Origin: Prevotella sp.
GTDB lineage: Bacteria; Bacteroidota; Bacteroidia; Bacteroidales; Bacteroidaceae
Reading direction: 5' to 3'
NCBI GenBank assembly: GCA_016287755.1
Contig: JAEEWT010000011.1
Location: 1-64,000, forward strand
Length of the DNA: 64,000 nt
The notes under the pieces were generated by a model. It did not search any database, was not told where the DNA came from, and saw only the letters and a list, made by a program, of their open reading frames with translations. Each line of letters opens with the position of its first letter. Within the stretch, counting starts at the first letter, position 1. Both the position numbers and the translations under genes were made by a program. Positions 1-8,939 of this stretch are shown piece after piece.

Positions 1-102
<102 letters not shown>

Positions 103-111
103 TTTCATTAT

Positions 112-148
112 GGAGAGGTTTCCCAAATGGGAAGTCTCTCCTTTTTTT
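112..148 (+). terminator. rho-independent terminator of the rRNA operon
   Basis: GGAGAGGTTTCCC pairs with GGGAAGTCTCTCC across an AAAT loop (13-bp stem containing two G-U pairs), followed by seven T. It sits about ten bases after the 5S rRNA end. Confidence 0.93.
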
Positions 149-201
149 GTGTATATGACCGTCGAGAATCATGCTAAAATGAAAGATTTTAGGTAAAATA
201 C

Positions 202-232
202 TTTGTCGTTTGGAAAAAATAGTGTTACTTTG
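202..232 (+). promoter_or_regulatory. Bacteroidetes-type promoter for the outer-membrane protein gene
   Basis: TTTG at 202-205 and TTACTTTG at 225-232 with a 19-nt spacer fit the -33/-7 pattern (one mismatch in TAnnTTTG). The start codon follows 42 nt after the -7 box. Confidence 0.7.
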
Positions 233-274
233 CAAGAGGAAAAGATATTATTCATTAATTAATTCAGTAAAAAT

Positions 275-901
275 ATGAAGAAAGTATTAGTTGCAATCGT
301 TGCACTGTTCTGCTCAGTGAGCAGTTTTGCACAGTACAGCAGTGGCGGTTTCTCACTCGATCAAGAGAACCTGTATTGGGGTGTTCGTTTCGGTTTGACA
401 GGTGCTTCTATTGGTGGTGACCTTGATGTCGGTATGAAGACAGGTATGACATTGGCTGGTGTTGTTGGTCTGCGTGCATCTGATAGTACACCGGTATTCA
501 TCGAAAGCGGACTCTATTACACCGAGCGTGGTGGTAAGGATGGAAAATTCAAGGTAGGATATAATAACCTTGAGGTTCCTATTCTGGTAAAATATGGTAT
601 CAAAGCTACTGATGAAATCGCAATCCTTCCTTTCCTCGGACCGTATTTCTCATATGCTTTCAGTGGTAAGACTAAAGTTGAGGACTTGAATGGCAAGATC
701 GTTTCCGTAGGTACTTTCGATGAGAAGAAATGGGAAGGCCTGAAGCGTGCCAACATGGGCTTCAAGCTTGGTTGTGGCGCCGAGTATAACAAGGTATATT
801 TGGAGGTTGGCTATCAGATTGGTGTTACCAACGTTTGCAAGAAAGACGATGTTACTGCTCACAGCAATGCATTGTTCGTAAACTTCGGTGTGAACTTCTA
901 A
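275..901 (+). CDS. outer-membrane beta-barrel protein (PorT/OMP_b-brl family)
   Basis: The 208-residue protein opens with a clear signal peptide ending near SSFAQ (residue 20). The rest alternates short amphipathic strands with glycine-rich turns and ends in an aromatic residue (VNFGVNF), as expected for a small outer-membrane barrel inserted by the Bam machinery. The pattern (GVRFGLTGA, ESGLYYTERGG, LGCGAEY, LEVGYQIG) fits the porin-like Bacteroidetes families with outer-membrane beta-barrel domain. No ligand or transport role can be read from the sequence. It is a single-gene unit with its own promoter and a long terminator downstream. Confidence 0.8.
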   Translation: MKKVLVAIVALFCSVSSFAQYSSGGFSLDQENLYWGVRFGLTGASIGGDLDVGMKTGMTLAGVVGLRASDSTPVFIESGLYYTERGGKDGKFKVGYNNLEVPILVKYGIKATDEIAILPFLGPYFSYAFSGKTKVEDLNGKIVSVGTFDEKKWEGLKRANMGFKLGCGAEYNKVYLEVGYQIGVTNVCKKDDVTAHSNALFVNFGVNF

Positions 902-920
902 TAGAAGTTTTCTTCCATAC

Positions 921-992
921 AACCGCATCAGAAACAGTTTCCTCAAGATCATTTAGATCTATTTATAGGAACTGTATCTGATACGGTTTTTT
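921..992 (+). terminator. long-stem rho-independent terminator
   Basis: The arm at 921-943 (starting AACCGCATCAG) pairs with the arm at 967-988 (ending CTGATACGGTT) over about 20 bp with few mismatches, followed by a T run to 992. It closes the outer-membrane protein gene. Confidence 0.85.
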
Positions 993-1030
993 ATTGAATA
1001 AAGTGTAGTTAGGCAATAACCAGCCAGAAG

Positions 1031-2212
1031 ATGCGTTTATATAACATGCATTGGACCGACCAGATTCGCAGGGTGAAGATTCTGCTTGTGATAGCTGCCG
1101 TCATTATCGCGGTGGCCAGTCTGGTTGTGTCTCATTTTCTGGTACGTGACTTAGCTATCGAAGAGCGTAACAAGATGGAGGTGTGGGCCGAGGCGATGCG
1201 TACATTGAGTCAGCCCGAAGAAAATGTTGACTTGAACCTTGTCTTGAAAGTGATAGAGGGTAACAACACCATTCCTGTTGTAGTTCTTGGTGCAGATGAG
1301 CAAGTCCAGACTTTCCGTAATATCAAGTTGAAAAGAACGAATGCCGAGGATAGCATCCAACAGGCTTTGGCCATGGCGCAAAGAATGAAGCATTCCGGCA
1401 GGAGTATTCGTATCGCCCTTGACGACACCAATGAAACCAATGATTACATCGATGTGTGTTACGATGAATCGGTGATGATCAAACGCCTGAACCTGTACCC
1501 TTATGTGCAGTTGGGCATTGTGATGATCTTCGTGGTGGTGGCCATCTTTGCCTTACTTACCTCCAAGAGAGCTGAGCAGAACAAAGTATGGGTGGGTCTT
1601 TCCAAAGAGACTGCCCATCAGTTGGGAACACCTATCAGTAGCTTGATGGCTTGGACAGAGATTCTGAAGGAAACCTATCCCGACGATGCTTTACTGCCCG
1701 AGATGGACAAGGATGTTAAGCGTCTGCAGCTGATTGCCGAGCGTTTCTCCAAGATCGGTTCTTTGCCAGAACCCGTTCCTTCCAGTTTGAACGAGGTCAT
1801 GATGCATGTGATTGATTATATGGATCGCCGTACTTCGCAAAAGGTGCGTATGATCCGTTCATTCCCCGATCATGATGTCATTGTCACCATCAACGCTTCC
1901 CTTTTTGAATGGGTTATTGAGAATCTCTGCAAGAATGCAGTAGATGCGATGGAAGGAGAAGGCCAGATTACCTTAACGGTACAAGAGGAAACCGACAAGG
2001 TAGTGATAGAAGTGTCGGATACCGGTAAGGGAATCCGGAAGAAGGACATTGCCAACGTCTTCAAACCCGGTTTCACCACCAAGAAGCGCGGTTGGGGATT
2101 AGGTCTTTCTTTGGCCAAACGCATTGTTGAAGAATACCACAAAGGCAAGATCTTTGTGAAGAGTTCTGAAGTGGGCAAGGGCACCACCTTCCGGATAGAA
2201 CTGAAGAAATAG
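1031..2212 (+). CDS. membrane sensor histidine kinase
   Basis: This 393-residue protein has a transmembrane segment near 16-38, a periplasmic stretch to about 158 and a second transmembrane segment near 159-177, then a cytoplasmic kinase core. The core shows an H-box (KETAHQLGTP, His196), N-box (NLCKNAVDAM), G1 box (DTGKGI) and a G2 box (GWGLGLSLAKR). It should autophosphorylate on His196 and pass the phosphate to a response regulator. No response regulator gene lies next to it in this window, so it is an orphan kinase here; the signal is unknown. An alternative start 15 nt downstream (second Met) is possible. Confidence 0.88.
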   Translation: MRLYNMHWTDQIRRVKILLVIAAVIIAVASLVVSHFLVRDLAIEERNKMEVWAEAMRTLSQPEENVDLNLVLKVIEGNNTIPVVVLGADEQVQTFRNIKLKRTNAEDSIQQALAMAQRMKHSGRSIRIALDDTNETNDYIDVCYDESVMIKRLNLYPYVQLGIVMIFVVVAIFALLTSKRAEQNKVWVGLSKETAHQLGTPISSLMAWTEILKETYPDDALLPEMDKDVKRLQLIAERFSKIGSLPEPVPSSLNEVMMHVIDYMDRRTSQKVRMIRSFPDHDVIVTINASLFEWVIENLCKNAVDAMEGEGQITLTVQEETDKVVIEVSDTGKGIRKKDIANVFKPGFTTKKRGWGLGLSLAKRIVEEYHKGKIFVKSSEVGKGTTFRIELKK

Positions 2213-2367
2213 TATCTCTCATTTTTCATTTTTTTATCTCTCATCTTTATTGCTTTTCCTTGCACAAGGAGAGAAAGAGTGTGCAATATCATGTGCTCTT
2301 TGTAACTGATTTACAACTAAAAGCTTAAAAAATGCCAATCTTTCTATTCTAAATCGAAAAAGTTTTG

Positions 2368-2375
2368 TACCTTTG
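2368..2375 (+). promoter_or_regulatory. -7 promoter box (TACCTTTG) for the DUF177-rpmF-fabH-era-der run
   Basis: TACCTTTG is a perfect -7 match, 20 nt before the ATG at 2396. No convincing TTTG is seen at the -33 distance, so only the -7 box is called. Confidence 0.6.
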
Positions 2376-2395
2376 CAACCCAAATATGCTTTAAA

Positions 2396-2917
2396 ATGTG
2401 CAGTTTAGAGTCTTTTAAGATAGATTTGAAGGGGTTGAAAGAAGACGTGACCGTCTTGGAATACCATCTTGACGACTCTTTCTTTAAGGCGATGGACAGT
2501 ACGGAAGTGAACGGTGGGGCCGTGCAAGTGTCAGTGTCTATACGCAAGGCTACTGGCTTTTTTGAGCTTCATCTTCATATTCGTGGCACAGTTGCTGTTC
2601 CTTGTAATCTTTGTTTAGATGACATGGATCAGTCTGTCGAGACGACTCACCGTCTCGTGGTAAAGTTTGGAGCAGAAAACTCAGAGGAAGACGATGTCGT
2701 GACAGTGGACGAGGACGAAGGAATACTCAACCTGTCATGGCTTGTCTATGAGTTGATTGTATTGGCTATCCCCATCAGGCATGTACATGCACCTGGCAAG
2801 TGCAATGCAGCCATGATGCATGCTCTGGAAGAGCACTCAACTGACCGAAGCAGTGATGAGGAATCCAACCAGTCGATCGACCCCCGCTGGGAGAAATTGA
2901 AGAATCTAAAAATGTAG
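2396..2917 (+). CDS. YceD/DUF177 family protein
   Basis: A 173-residue protein of the DUF177 (YceD) family, whose members are encoded directly upstream of rpmF in many bacteria and have been linked to 23S rRNA accumulation. The central CNLCLDDM motif with paired cysteines and an acidic C-terminal half (SEEDDVVTVDEDEG) fit the family. The length is normal. It is the first gene of an operon with rpmF, 20 bp downstream. The leader is only about 15 nt from the likely transcription start, so expression is probably promoter-driven from TACCTTTG at 2368. Confidence 0.85.
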   Translation: MCSLESFKIDLKGLKEDVTVLEYHLDDSFFKAMDSTEVNGGAVQVSVSIRKATGFFELHLHIRGTVAVPCNLCLDDMDQSVETTHRLVVKFGAENSEEDDVVTVDEDEGILNLSWLVYELIVLAIPIRHVHAPGKCNAAMMHALEEHSTDRSSDEESNQSIDPRWEKLKNLKM

Positions 2918-2937
2918 AATTAAAAAATTATAGAATT

Positions 2938-3126
2938 ATGGCACATCCTAAAAGAAGACAGTCAAAGACTCGTACAGCGAAAAGAAGAACTCATGACAAG
3001 GCAGTAGCTCCCACATTGGCTATTTGTCCCAACTGCGGTGCTTATCATATCTATCACACCGTATGTCCGACATGTGGCTACTATCGTGGCAAGATTGCAA
3101 TTGTAATGGATGAAGTAGCTGAATAA
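2938..3126 (+). CDS. rpmF: 50S ribosomal protein L32
   Basis: The 62-residue protein starts [17 protein letters not shown], the typical basic L32 N-terminus, and carries the zinc-ribbon pairs CPNC and CPTC (zinc-binding version of L32). It is part of the large ribosomal subunit. The stop codon overlaps the start of fabH by one base (TAATG), so translation of the two is probably coupled. The DUF177-rpmF-fabH order is widespread in bacteria. Confidence 0.97.
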   Translation: MAHPKRRQSKTRTAKRRTHDKAVAPTLAICPNCGAYHIYHTVCPTCGYYRGKIAIVMDEVAE

Positions 3127-4133
3127 TGGAGAAAATCAACGCAATAATCACTGGCGTAGGTGGATATGTCCCCGAGTATGTCCTTAACAACGAGGAATTG
3201 TCTCGGATGGTTGACACCAACGACGAGTGGATTATGTCGCGTGTAGGCATCAAAGAACGCCGAATTCTTAACGAAGAAGGTCTGGGTACCAGCTATATGG
3301 CCCGCAAGGCAGCCAAGCAGTTGCTGCAGAAAACGGGTGTGGATCCGGATACGATAGATGCGTTGATCGTTGCCACTTCCTCAGCAGACTACAAGTTCCC
3401 CTCAACCGCCAGCATCGTGCTGGGTAAACTCGGACTGAAGAATGCTTTTGCATTTGATTACTGGGGTGCCTGCTGCGGTTTCTTGTTTGCCCTCGATGTG
3501 GCAGCCTCGATGATTCAGTCTGGCCGATACAAGAAGATTATTGTGATTGGCGCAGATAAGATGTCGTCAATGGTTGACTACATGGACCGGCAGACTTGTC
3601 CGCTTTTTGGTGATGGAGCTGCTGCAGTATTGCTGGAAGCAACGACGGAACAGAACATCGGCGTGATGGACAGCTATCTTCGGGCAGATGGAAAGGGCCT
3701 TCCCTTCCTGCACATGAAGGCGGGTGGAAGCGTTTGTCCTCCCAGTCATTTCACCGTGGATCATCGTCTTCACTATCTTTATCAAGAGGGTAGGACGGTA
3801 TTCCGCTATGCCGTGACAAGCATGAGTGACGACTGTGCGCTGATAGCTGAACGCAACGGTCTGAATAAGGACAATATCCGTTTTGTCGTTCCCCATCAAG
3901 CCAACATCCGTATCATCGAAGCTGTGGCAAAACGCTTGGAACTGACGATGGACAAGGTGATGGTGAACATTGAGCATTTCGGTAACACAAGTGCTGCATC
4001 CATACCACTCGCTCTTTGGGAGAATGAAAGTTTACTAAAGAAAGGCGACAATCTGGTCTTAACAGCCTTCGGTGCTGGCTTCGTTCATGGTGCCAGCTAC
4101 CTGAAATGGGCTTACGACAGTAGTGAAAAGTGA
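3126..4133 (+). CDS. fabH: 3-oxoacyl-ACP synthase III (KAS III)
   Basis: FabH condenses acetyl-CoA (or another acyl-CoA primer) with malonyl-ACP to start fatty acid synthesis. The 335-residue protein has the catalytic triad in its family contexts: Cys116 in GACCGF, His257 in PHQAN and Asn287 in FGNTSAAS. The residue after the catalytic cysteine is Cys rather than the more usual Ser, a small family-level variation. Its start overlaps the rpmF stop by one base. It lies ahead of era and der in one transcription unit. Confidence 0.96.
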   Translation: MEKINAIITGVGGYVPEYVLNNEELSRMVDTNDEWIMSRVGIKERRILNEEGLGTSYMARKAAKQLLQKTGVDPDTIDALIVATSSADYKFPSTASIVLGKLGLKNAFAFDYWGACCGFLFALDVAASMIQSGRYKKIIVIGADKMSSMVDYMDRQTCPLFGDGAAAVLLEATTEQNIGVMDSYLRADGKGLPFLHMKAGGSVCPPSHFTVDHRLHYLYQEGRTVFRYAVTSMSDDCALIAERNGLNKDNIRFVVPHQANIRIIEAVAKRLELTMDKVMVNIEHFGNTSAASIPLALWENESLLKKGDNLVLTAFGAGFVHGASYLKWAYDSSEK

Positions 4134-4152
4134 AGCGTTAAAGTAAAGAATA

Positions 4153-5076
4153 ATGCATAAGGCAGGATTTGTCAATATCGTTGGCAATCCCAACGTAGGT
4201 AAAAGTACGCTCATGAACCAGTTGGTTGGTGAGCGTATTTCAATTGCGACGTTTAAGGCGCAAACGACTCGTCATCGTATCATGGGAATCGTGAATACCG
4301 ATGATATGCAGATCGTGTTCAGTGATACGCCCGGTGTACTGAAGCCCAATTACAAGCTTCAGGAATCGATGCTTGCCTTTTCGGAAAGTGCATTGGCTGA
4401 TGCTGATGTGCTACTTTATGTTACCGATGTGGTGGAGAACCCCGAAAAGAACATGGAGTTCCTGGAGAAGGTGCAGAAGATGAAGATTCCCGTTATCCTG
4501 CTCATCAATAAGATTGATGAACTGGGCACTAGTGAACCTAGTAATACTAGAAAAGCTAGTTCTACTAGTCAAACTCAATTGAACAGTTTGGTAGAGAAGT
4601 GGCACTCGCTATTGCCCAACGCGGAAATCCTTCCTATTTCGGCCAAGAACAAGTTCGGCGTGGATGTGTTGCTGAAGCGCATTCAGGAACTGCTGCCTGA
4701 GAGTCCTGCATATTTCGATAAGGATCAGCTCACAGACAAACCCGCCCGTTTCTTTGTTTCAGAGATCATCCGCGAGAAGATTCTGCTGTATTACGACAAG
4801 GAGATACCCTATTCTGTGGAGGTGAGTGTGGAGAGCTTCAAGGAAACCGAGAAGAACATCCACATCAGCGCTATCATCTATGTGGAACGCGACTCGCAGA
4901 AAGGCATCATCATCGGTCATCAAGGCATTGCCCTGAAAAAGGTTGGTGCCGAATCGCGCAAGGCACTGGAGAGATTCTTCGGCAAGCCCATCTATTTGGA
5001 AACCTTTGTAAAGGTGGATAAAGACTGGCGCTCATCGCAGCGTGAACTCAATCATTTCGGGTATAATCCTGAATGA
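4153..5076 (+). CDS. era: GTPase Era, 16S rRNA maturation factor
   Basis: Era binds the 3' end of 16S rRNA and assists 30S subunit assembly. The 307-residue protein has G1 (GNPNVGKST), G3 (DTPG), G4 (NKID) and a C-terminal KH domain with the GIALKKVG loop. Directly after G4, residues 126-140 are a Ser/Thr-rich insert coded by five 9-bp CTAG-anchored repeat units at 4529-4573. This is not expected in Era and lies in a surface loop between G4 and the following helix, so function is probably retained. Co-transcribed with fabH and der. Confidence 0.96.
   Translation: MHKAGFVNIVGNPNVGKSTLMNQLVGERISIATFKAQTTRHRIMGIVNTDDMQIVFSDTPGVLKPNYKLQESMLAFSESALADADVLLYVTDVVENPEKNMEFLEKVQKMKIPVILLINKIDELGTSEPSNTRKASSTSQTQLNSLVEKWHSLLPNAEILPISAKNKFGVDVLLKRIQELLPESPAYFDKDQLTDKPARFFVSEIIREKILLYYDKEIPYSVEVSVESFKETEKNIHISAIIYVERDSQKGIIIGHQGIALKKVGAESRKALERFFGKPIYLETFVKVDKDWRSSQRELNHFGYNPE
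4529..4573 (+). repeat. 9-bp CTAG tandem repeat inside era
   Basis: CTAG occurs at 4529, 4538, 4547, 4556 and 4565, exactly 9 bp apart; each unit starts CTAGT or CTAGA and continues with variable bases. The period is a multiple of three, so the frame is kept; it encodes TSE-PSN-TRK-ASS-TSQ in Era. Confidence 0.9.
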
Positions 5077-5133
5077 ACGTTTTCAAGGTGGGATGAGATA
5101 TAACCATTTTGTTTATACTCAAAAAGTATTATT

Positions 5134-6447
5134 ATGGCATTAGTAGCAATCGTAGGACGCCCGAATGTGGGTAAGAGTACGCTTTTTAACCGCTTAACCA
5201 AGAGTCGCCGCGCTATTGTTAGCGAGGAGGCAGGAACCACGCGCGACCGTCAGTATGGCAAGTGCGAGTGGAATGGTAAGGAGTTTTCCGTGGTGGATAC
5301 TGGCGGATGGGTTGTGAACTCTGATGATATCTTTGAGGAGGAGATCCGTAAGCAGGTAATGGTAGCCACAGAAGAGGCCGATATGGTGCTCTTCCTTGTG
5401 GATGCTCAGAACGGTCTGACCGATTGGGATGAGGATGTGGCAGCAATCTTGCGTCGTTCCAAGCTCCCTGTCATCCTGGTTGTCAATAAGGTTGACAACA
5501 ACAACCAGTACTACGATGCCTACGAGTTCTATAAGTTAGGACTCGGTGATCCGCAGTGCATCAGTTCAGCTTCTGGTAGTGGAACCGGTGACTTGCTCGA
5601 CCTGGTCTTGGAAAAGCTTCAGGGTGTAAAAGATGAGGATGATATTGAGGATGGTATTCCCCGTTTTGCCGTAGTAGGACGCCCGAACGCTGGTAAGAGC
5701 AGTATCATCAATGCCTTTATCGGAGAAGACCGTCATATCGTGACAGATATCGCAGGAACCACTCGTGACAGCATCTATACCCGTTACGACAAGTTCGGCT
5801 TCGATTTCTATCTGGTAGATACCGCAGGTATCCGCAGGAAGAACAAGGTGTCGGAAGACCTGGAGTTCTACAGTGTGATGCGTTCTATCCGTGCCATTGA
5901 AAACAGCGATGTTTGTATCCTGATGATTGATGCTACCCGTGGTATTGAGACACAGGACATGAATATCTTCCAGCTGATACAGAAGAACCAGAAATCATTG
6001 GTGGTTGTGGTCAACAAGTGGGACCTGGTGGAAGATAAGAGTCAGACAGCCGTGAAGTTCTTCGAAGAGGCTATTCGTAAGCGTATGGCACCCTTCACCG
6101 ATTTCCCCGTCGTTTTCGCTTCTGCCGTAACCAAACAGCGTATCTTCAAGGTGCTGGAAACAGCCAAGCAAGTGTATCTTAACCGGAAGGTAAAGATTGG
6201 AACAACGAAGCTCAATGAGGTGATGCTACCTCTTATCGAGGCTACACCGCCACCTTCCATCAAAGGCAAGTACATCAAGATTAAGTATTGTTCTCAGATT
6301 CCCGACACGCAGATACCTTCTTTCGTGTTCTATGCGAATCTGCCACAGTATATTAAAGAGCCTTACAAGCGTTTCCTGGAGAACAAGATCCGTGAGAACT
6401 GGGATCTCACAGGCTCACCCATCAATATTTTCATCCGACAAAAGTAA
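5134..6447 (+). CDS. der: ribosome-associated GTPase Der (EngA)
   Basis: Der is a double GTPase needed for 50S subunit biogenesis. Two G domains are visible: the first with GRPNVGKST (8-16), DTGG and NKVD; the second with GRPNAGKSS (182-190), DTAG and NKWD. A C-terminal KH-like domain follows ([18 protein letters not shown]). The length of 437 residues is typical. It follows era after 57 bp with no terminator between them. The next small gene starts 4 bp after the stop. Confidence 0.97.
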   Translation: MALVAIVGRPNVGKSTLFNRLTKSRRAIVSEEAGTTRDRQYGKCEWNGKEFSVVDTGGWVVNSDDIFEEEIRKQVMVATEEADMVLFLVDAQNGLTDWDEDVAAILRRSKLPVILVVNKVDNNNQYYDAYEFYKLGLGDPQCISSASGSGTGDLLDLVLEKLQGVKDEDDIEDGIPRFAVVGRPNAGKSSIINAFIGEDRHIVTDIAGTTRDSIYTRYDKFGFDFYLVDTAGIRRKNKVSEDLEFYSVMRSIRAIENSDVCILMIDATRGIETQDMNIFQLIQKNQKSLVVVVNKWDLVEDKSQTAVKFFEEAIRKRMAPFTDFPVVFASAVTKQRIFKVLETAKQVYLNRKVKIGTTKLNEVMLPLIEATPPPSIKGKYIKIKYCSQIPDTQIPSFVFYANLPQYIKEPYKRFLENKIRENWDLTGSPINIFIRQK

Positions 6448-6451
6448 ACAG

Positions 6452-6853
6452 ATGTTGCGCAAAGTGGTGATAATAACAGTGGGATTCGTTGCGGCAGCTG
6501 TGGTGTATAGCTGTCGTAACGGCAAAACTGTTGACTTTGCCGCAGCCAATCAGGCCAAGACGTATTACGAGCTGTTGACGAAGGAGAAATACGGTCCTTT
6601 TGTGGCTGGAATGTATCTTCCTGAACAGATTCCCGACAGCTACCGTCAGCAGCTGGAGGATAACATACGGATGTATGTAGGAGAACTGAACCAGGAACAT
6701 GGCGGCATACGTGAGGTGCGGGTTGTGAACTGCGTGAACGACAGTGTTCAGCCCACCGCCAATGCCTTCCTCATGCTTTGCTTCGGCGACAGCACCATTG
6801 AAGAGGTGGTAGTACCGATGGTCAAGCATGAGGGGAAATGGCTGATGAAATAA
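6452..6853 (+). CDS. small putative lipoprotein, DUF4878-like
   Basis: The ATG at 6452, four bases after the der stop, gives a 133-residue protein with an N-terminal hydrophobic segment ending at a lipobox-like cysteine (AAVVYSC, Cys21). A longer frame reaching back into der is open but lacks a reason to be used. The body (YYELLTKEKYGPFVAGMY, QQLEDNIRMYVGEL, EEVVVPMVKHEGKW) resembles the NTF2-like DUF4878 lipoproteins of Bacteroidales; that assignment is tentative. It is the last gene of the der operon. Its stop lies only 4 bp from the stop of the convergent GH13 gene. Confidence 0.65.
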   Translation: MLRKVVIITVGFVAAAVVYSCRNGKTVDFAAANQAKTYYELLTKEKYGPFVAGMYLPEQIPDSYRQQLEDNIRMYVGELNQEHGGIREVRVVNCVNDSVQPTANAFLMLCFGDSTIEEVVVPMVKHEGKWLMK

Positions 6854-6857
6854 CTTC

Positions 6858-8753
6858 TTAGTTCAGTTCCACGATAAGCGTCTGCCTTGGCTGCAGAACC
6901 ACGTTTCCTGACAGGTTGATCTTCTTACCCGTAATCACGTCCGTGGCTTCCTTCTTGTTTCCAATCACTTCCTGATAACGGGCTATCTCAAGGGTGCCTT
7001 CTTGCTTTCTGCCATTGATGATGGTCAGCACGGTGTTGTTGCGATGTTGTCTGGCAATAACATATACCCCTTTGTAGGGAATAAACTGCGTCATCTTACC
7101 TTTGATAATCGTCTCGTTCCCCTGTCGCCAGTGCAACAGTTGTGAGAGCCAGTTAAACATCGCATTCTCCTCCTGAGTCCTTCCTTCTTTCGTAAACGCG
7201 TTATGTGTGTCGCCTGGGAATCCGCCTGGGAAGTCCTTGCGTACGTTTCCATCCGTCACCTCTTTCGTTCCGTTCATCAGAATCTCCGTACCATAGTAAA
7301 GCTGCGGGATTCGTTTCACGGTAAGCAGTAGTGCCAAAGCCTGCTTCAACGCCAGCGTGTCCTTACCATTCCCCAGGAAACGGTCTGTGTCGTGGTTCTC
7401 GATGAAAGCCATCACGCTCGAGGGTTTGGGGTAGAGATAATCATAGCAGAACGAGTTATACAGACGGTTCATCCCATTCCACCAGTCATCTGTCTCCTCA
7501 TACTTTGCCGAGCTCAGTCGGTCGAAGAAAGCAAAGTCCATCACGGTCTTCAGATAGCTGTTCTCTTCGCTCAGCTTACTGTCCTTCTGCCATGATGCCG
7601 TATAGGCAGGCTCTGTTACCCAAGTCTCGCCCACCACGTTGAAATTCGGGTATTCCTCATCCAATGTCTTCATCCACCGAGCCATTCCCTTGGCATCAGC
7701 ATACGGATAAGTATCCATGCGAATACCGTCGATACCAACGGTTTCTATCCACCAGATGCTGTTCTGAATCAGATAGGTCATCACATGTACATTGCGGTGG
7801 TTCAGGTCGGGCATGGTTGGTACGAACCAGCCGTCAACCGTTTCCTTCATGTCAACCTTCGAAGCGTACGGGTCCTTTACCGGCGTGAGTTTATAGCTGG
7901 TTTGTTGGAAATGCGTACCTGTTGGATTACTGCTGCCGTTCGACTCCTTCAGCCACTCGGGCAGATTCAGCCAGTCGGTTGTGGGCATATCCAGTGTCCA
8001 TGGGTGTTCAAAGCCACTATGGTTGAAAATCATATCCATCACAATTTTCAGTCCCTTGGCATGTGCCTCGTCGCAGAGCTTACGGTAGTCCTCGTTACTG
8101 CCGAAACGGGGATCAACGCGGTAGTAATTCGTTGTTGCATAGCCATGATAGGTGGAGTAGCCGTTCTCATTATCAGGCGAATCGTTTTCCAGCACGGGAG
8201 TGAACCAAAGTGCCGTCACACCTAACTCCTTGAAATAGTCCAAGTGTTCACGAATACCATTGAGGTCGCCACCATGTCGCAGACTCGGTTCGCTGCGGTC
8301 TTCTACATACTGACGCATTCCTTTGACCTGTTTCGGGTGATTGGCCCCCTGCGCAAAGCGATCAGGCATCAGCATGTAGAGCACATCAGCATTGGTGAAG
8401 CCCATTCGCTTCTCACCACTCATCTCACGCTCCTTCAGCTGGTACGCCATCTTAGTCTTGTCAAAGTGAATCACCATGTTTCCAGCCTGCGCTCCCCGCA
8501 AGTCCAGATACAGCAACAGGTAGTTAGGCGAGTCGAGCCGCACCACACTGTCAATGCGCACACCGGGATAGTCGATAGAAACATTCTTTACGTTCCTGAT
8601 ATCCTTACCATAAACCATCAACTGCAGCTGAGGGTTCTTCAAGCCCACGAACCAGTTCGTTGGTTCTATCCTGTCAATCACGTTTTTTTTCGCTGCGCCT
8701 GCGGTCAGCAAGCCAACCATCAAGAAGGCAATGATTAAAATTCGTTTTCGCAT
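6858..8753 (-). CDS. GH13 neopullulanase / cyclomaltodextrinase-type alpha-amylase (SusA-like)
   Basis: This 631-residue enzyme has a signal peptide (RKRILIIAFLMVGLLTAGAA), an N-terminal immunoglobulin-like cyclomaltodextrinase domain, the GH13 barrel and a C-terminal beta domain. Catalytic motifs: DMIFNH (region I), GIDGIRMDTY (nucleophile Asp346), VVGETWV (acid/base Glu376) and FIENHDTDRF (Asp455). The family cleaves alpha-1,4 bonds in maltodextrin, cyclodextrin or pullulan, and SusA is the periplasmic member of the Bacteroides starch system. The frame is open 24 nt further upstream, but a -7 box (TATCTTTG on the minus strand) covers that alternative Met, so the start at 8753 is preferred. 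It faces the GH3 gene at 8940 divergently. Confidence 0.92.
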   Translation of the reverse strand: MRKRILIIAFLMVGLLTAGAAKKNVIDRIEPTNWFVGLKNPQLQLMVYGKDIRNVKNVSIDYPGVRIDSVVRLDSPNYLLLYLDLRGAQAGNMVIHFDKTKMAYQLKEREMSGEKRMGFTNADVLYMLMPDRFAQGANHPKQVKGMRQYVEDRSEPSLRHGGDLNGIREHLDYFKELGVTALWFTPVLENDSPDNENGYSTYHGYATTNYYRVDPRFGSNEDYRKLCDEAHAKGLKIVMDMIFNHSGFEHPWTLDMPTTDWLNLPEWLKESNGSSNPTGTHFQQTSYKLTPVKDPYASKVDMKETVDGWFVPTMPDLNHRNVHVMTYLIQNSIWWIETVGIDGIRMDTYPYADAKGMARWMKTLDEEYPNFNVVGETWVTEPAYTASWQKDSKLSEENSYLKTVMDFAFFDRLSSAKYEETDDWWNGMNRLYNSFCYDYLYPKPSSVMAFIENHDTDRFLGNGKDTLALKQALALLLTVKRIPQLYYGTEILMNGTKEVTDGNVRKDFPGGFPGDTHNAFTKEGRTQEENAMFNWLSQLLHWRQGNETIIKGKMTQFIPYKGVYVIARQHRNNTVLTIINGRKQEGTLEIARYQEVIGNKKEATDVITGKKINLSGNVVLQPRQTLIVELN

Positions 8754-8774
8754 ATCGTTGTTAGTTTGTTTCTG

Positions 8775-8782
8775 CAAAGATA
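8775..8782 (-). promoter_or_regulatory. -7 promoter box for the GH13 gene
   Basis: The plus strand reads CAAAGATA, i.e. TATCTTTG on the minus strand, 21 nt before the chosen ATG at 8753. No good TTG is seen at the expected -33 distance. Confidence 0.55.
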
Positions 8783-8841
8783 GTCAAATATCTGTAATTC
8801 GATACCCCCTCACAAAGCTTTTTTGACATTTCCTTGCAAAA

Positions 8842-8857
8842 ACGATTGCACAATCGT
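8842..8857. promoter_or_regulatory. palindrome over the -33 box of the GH3 promoter
   Basis: ACGATTG-CA-CAATCGT is a perfect 7-bp inverted repeat with a 2-nt centre. It contains the -33 TTG (8846-8848) of the promoter for the GH3 gene at 8940, so it is placed where a repressor or activator would act. The cognate factor is unknown. Confidence 0.5.
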
Positions 8858-8875
8858 ATTTTTTTTGTACCTTTG
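8846..8875 (+). promoter_or_regulatory. promoter of the GH3-esterase unit
   Basis: TTG at 8846-8848 and TACCTTTG at 8868-8875, 19-nt spacer: an excellent match to the Bacteroidetes consensus. The leader to the ATG at 8940 is about 57 nt. Confidence 0.8.
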
Positions 8876-8939
8876 ACGCCATATTACTACTCCTTGTATC
8901 GGAAGAATCAAACATAACCCTTTATAACAAATAAAAACA

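Noticed and set aside
6332..6451. longer N-terminus for the small lipoprotein, starting inside der
   Set aside because: It would overlap der by over 110 bp and bury the lipoprotein signal; the ATG at 6452 fits better.
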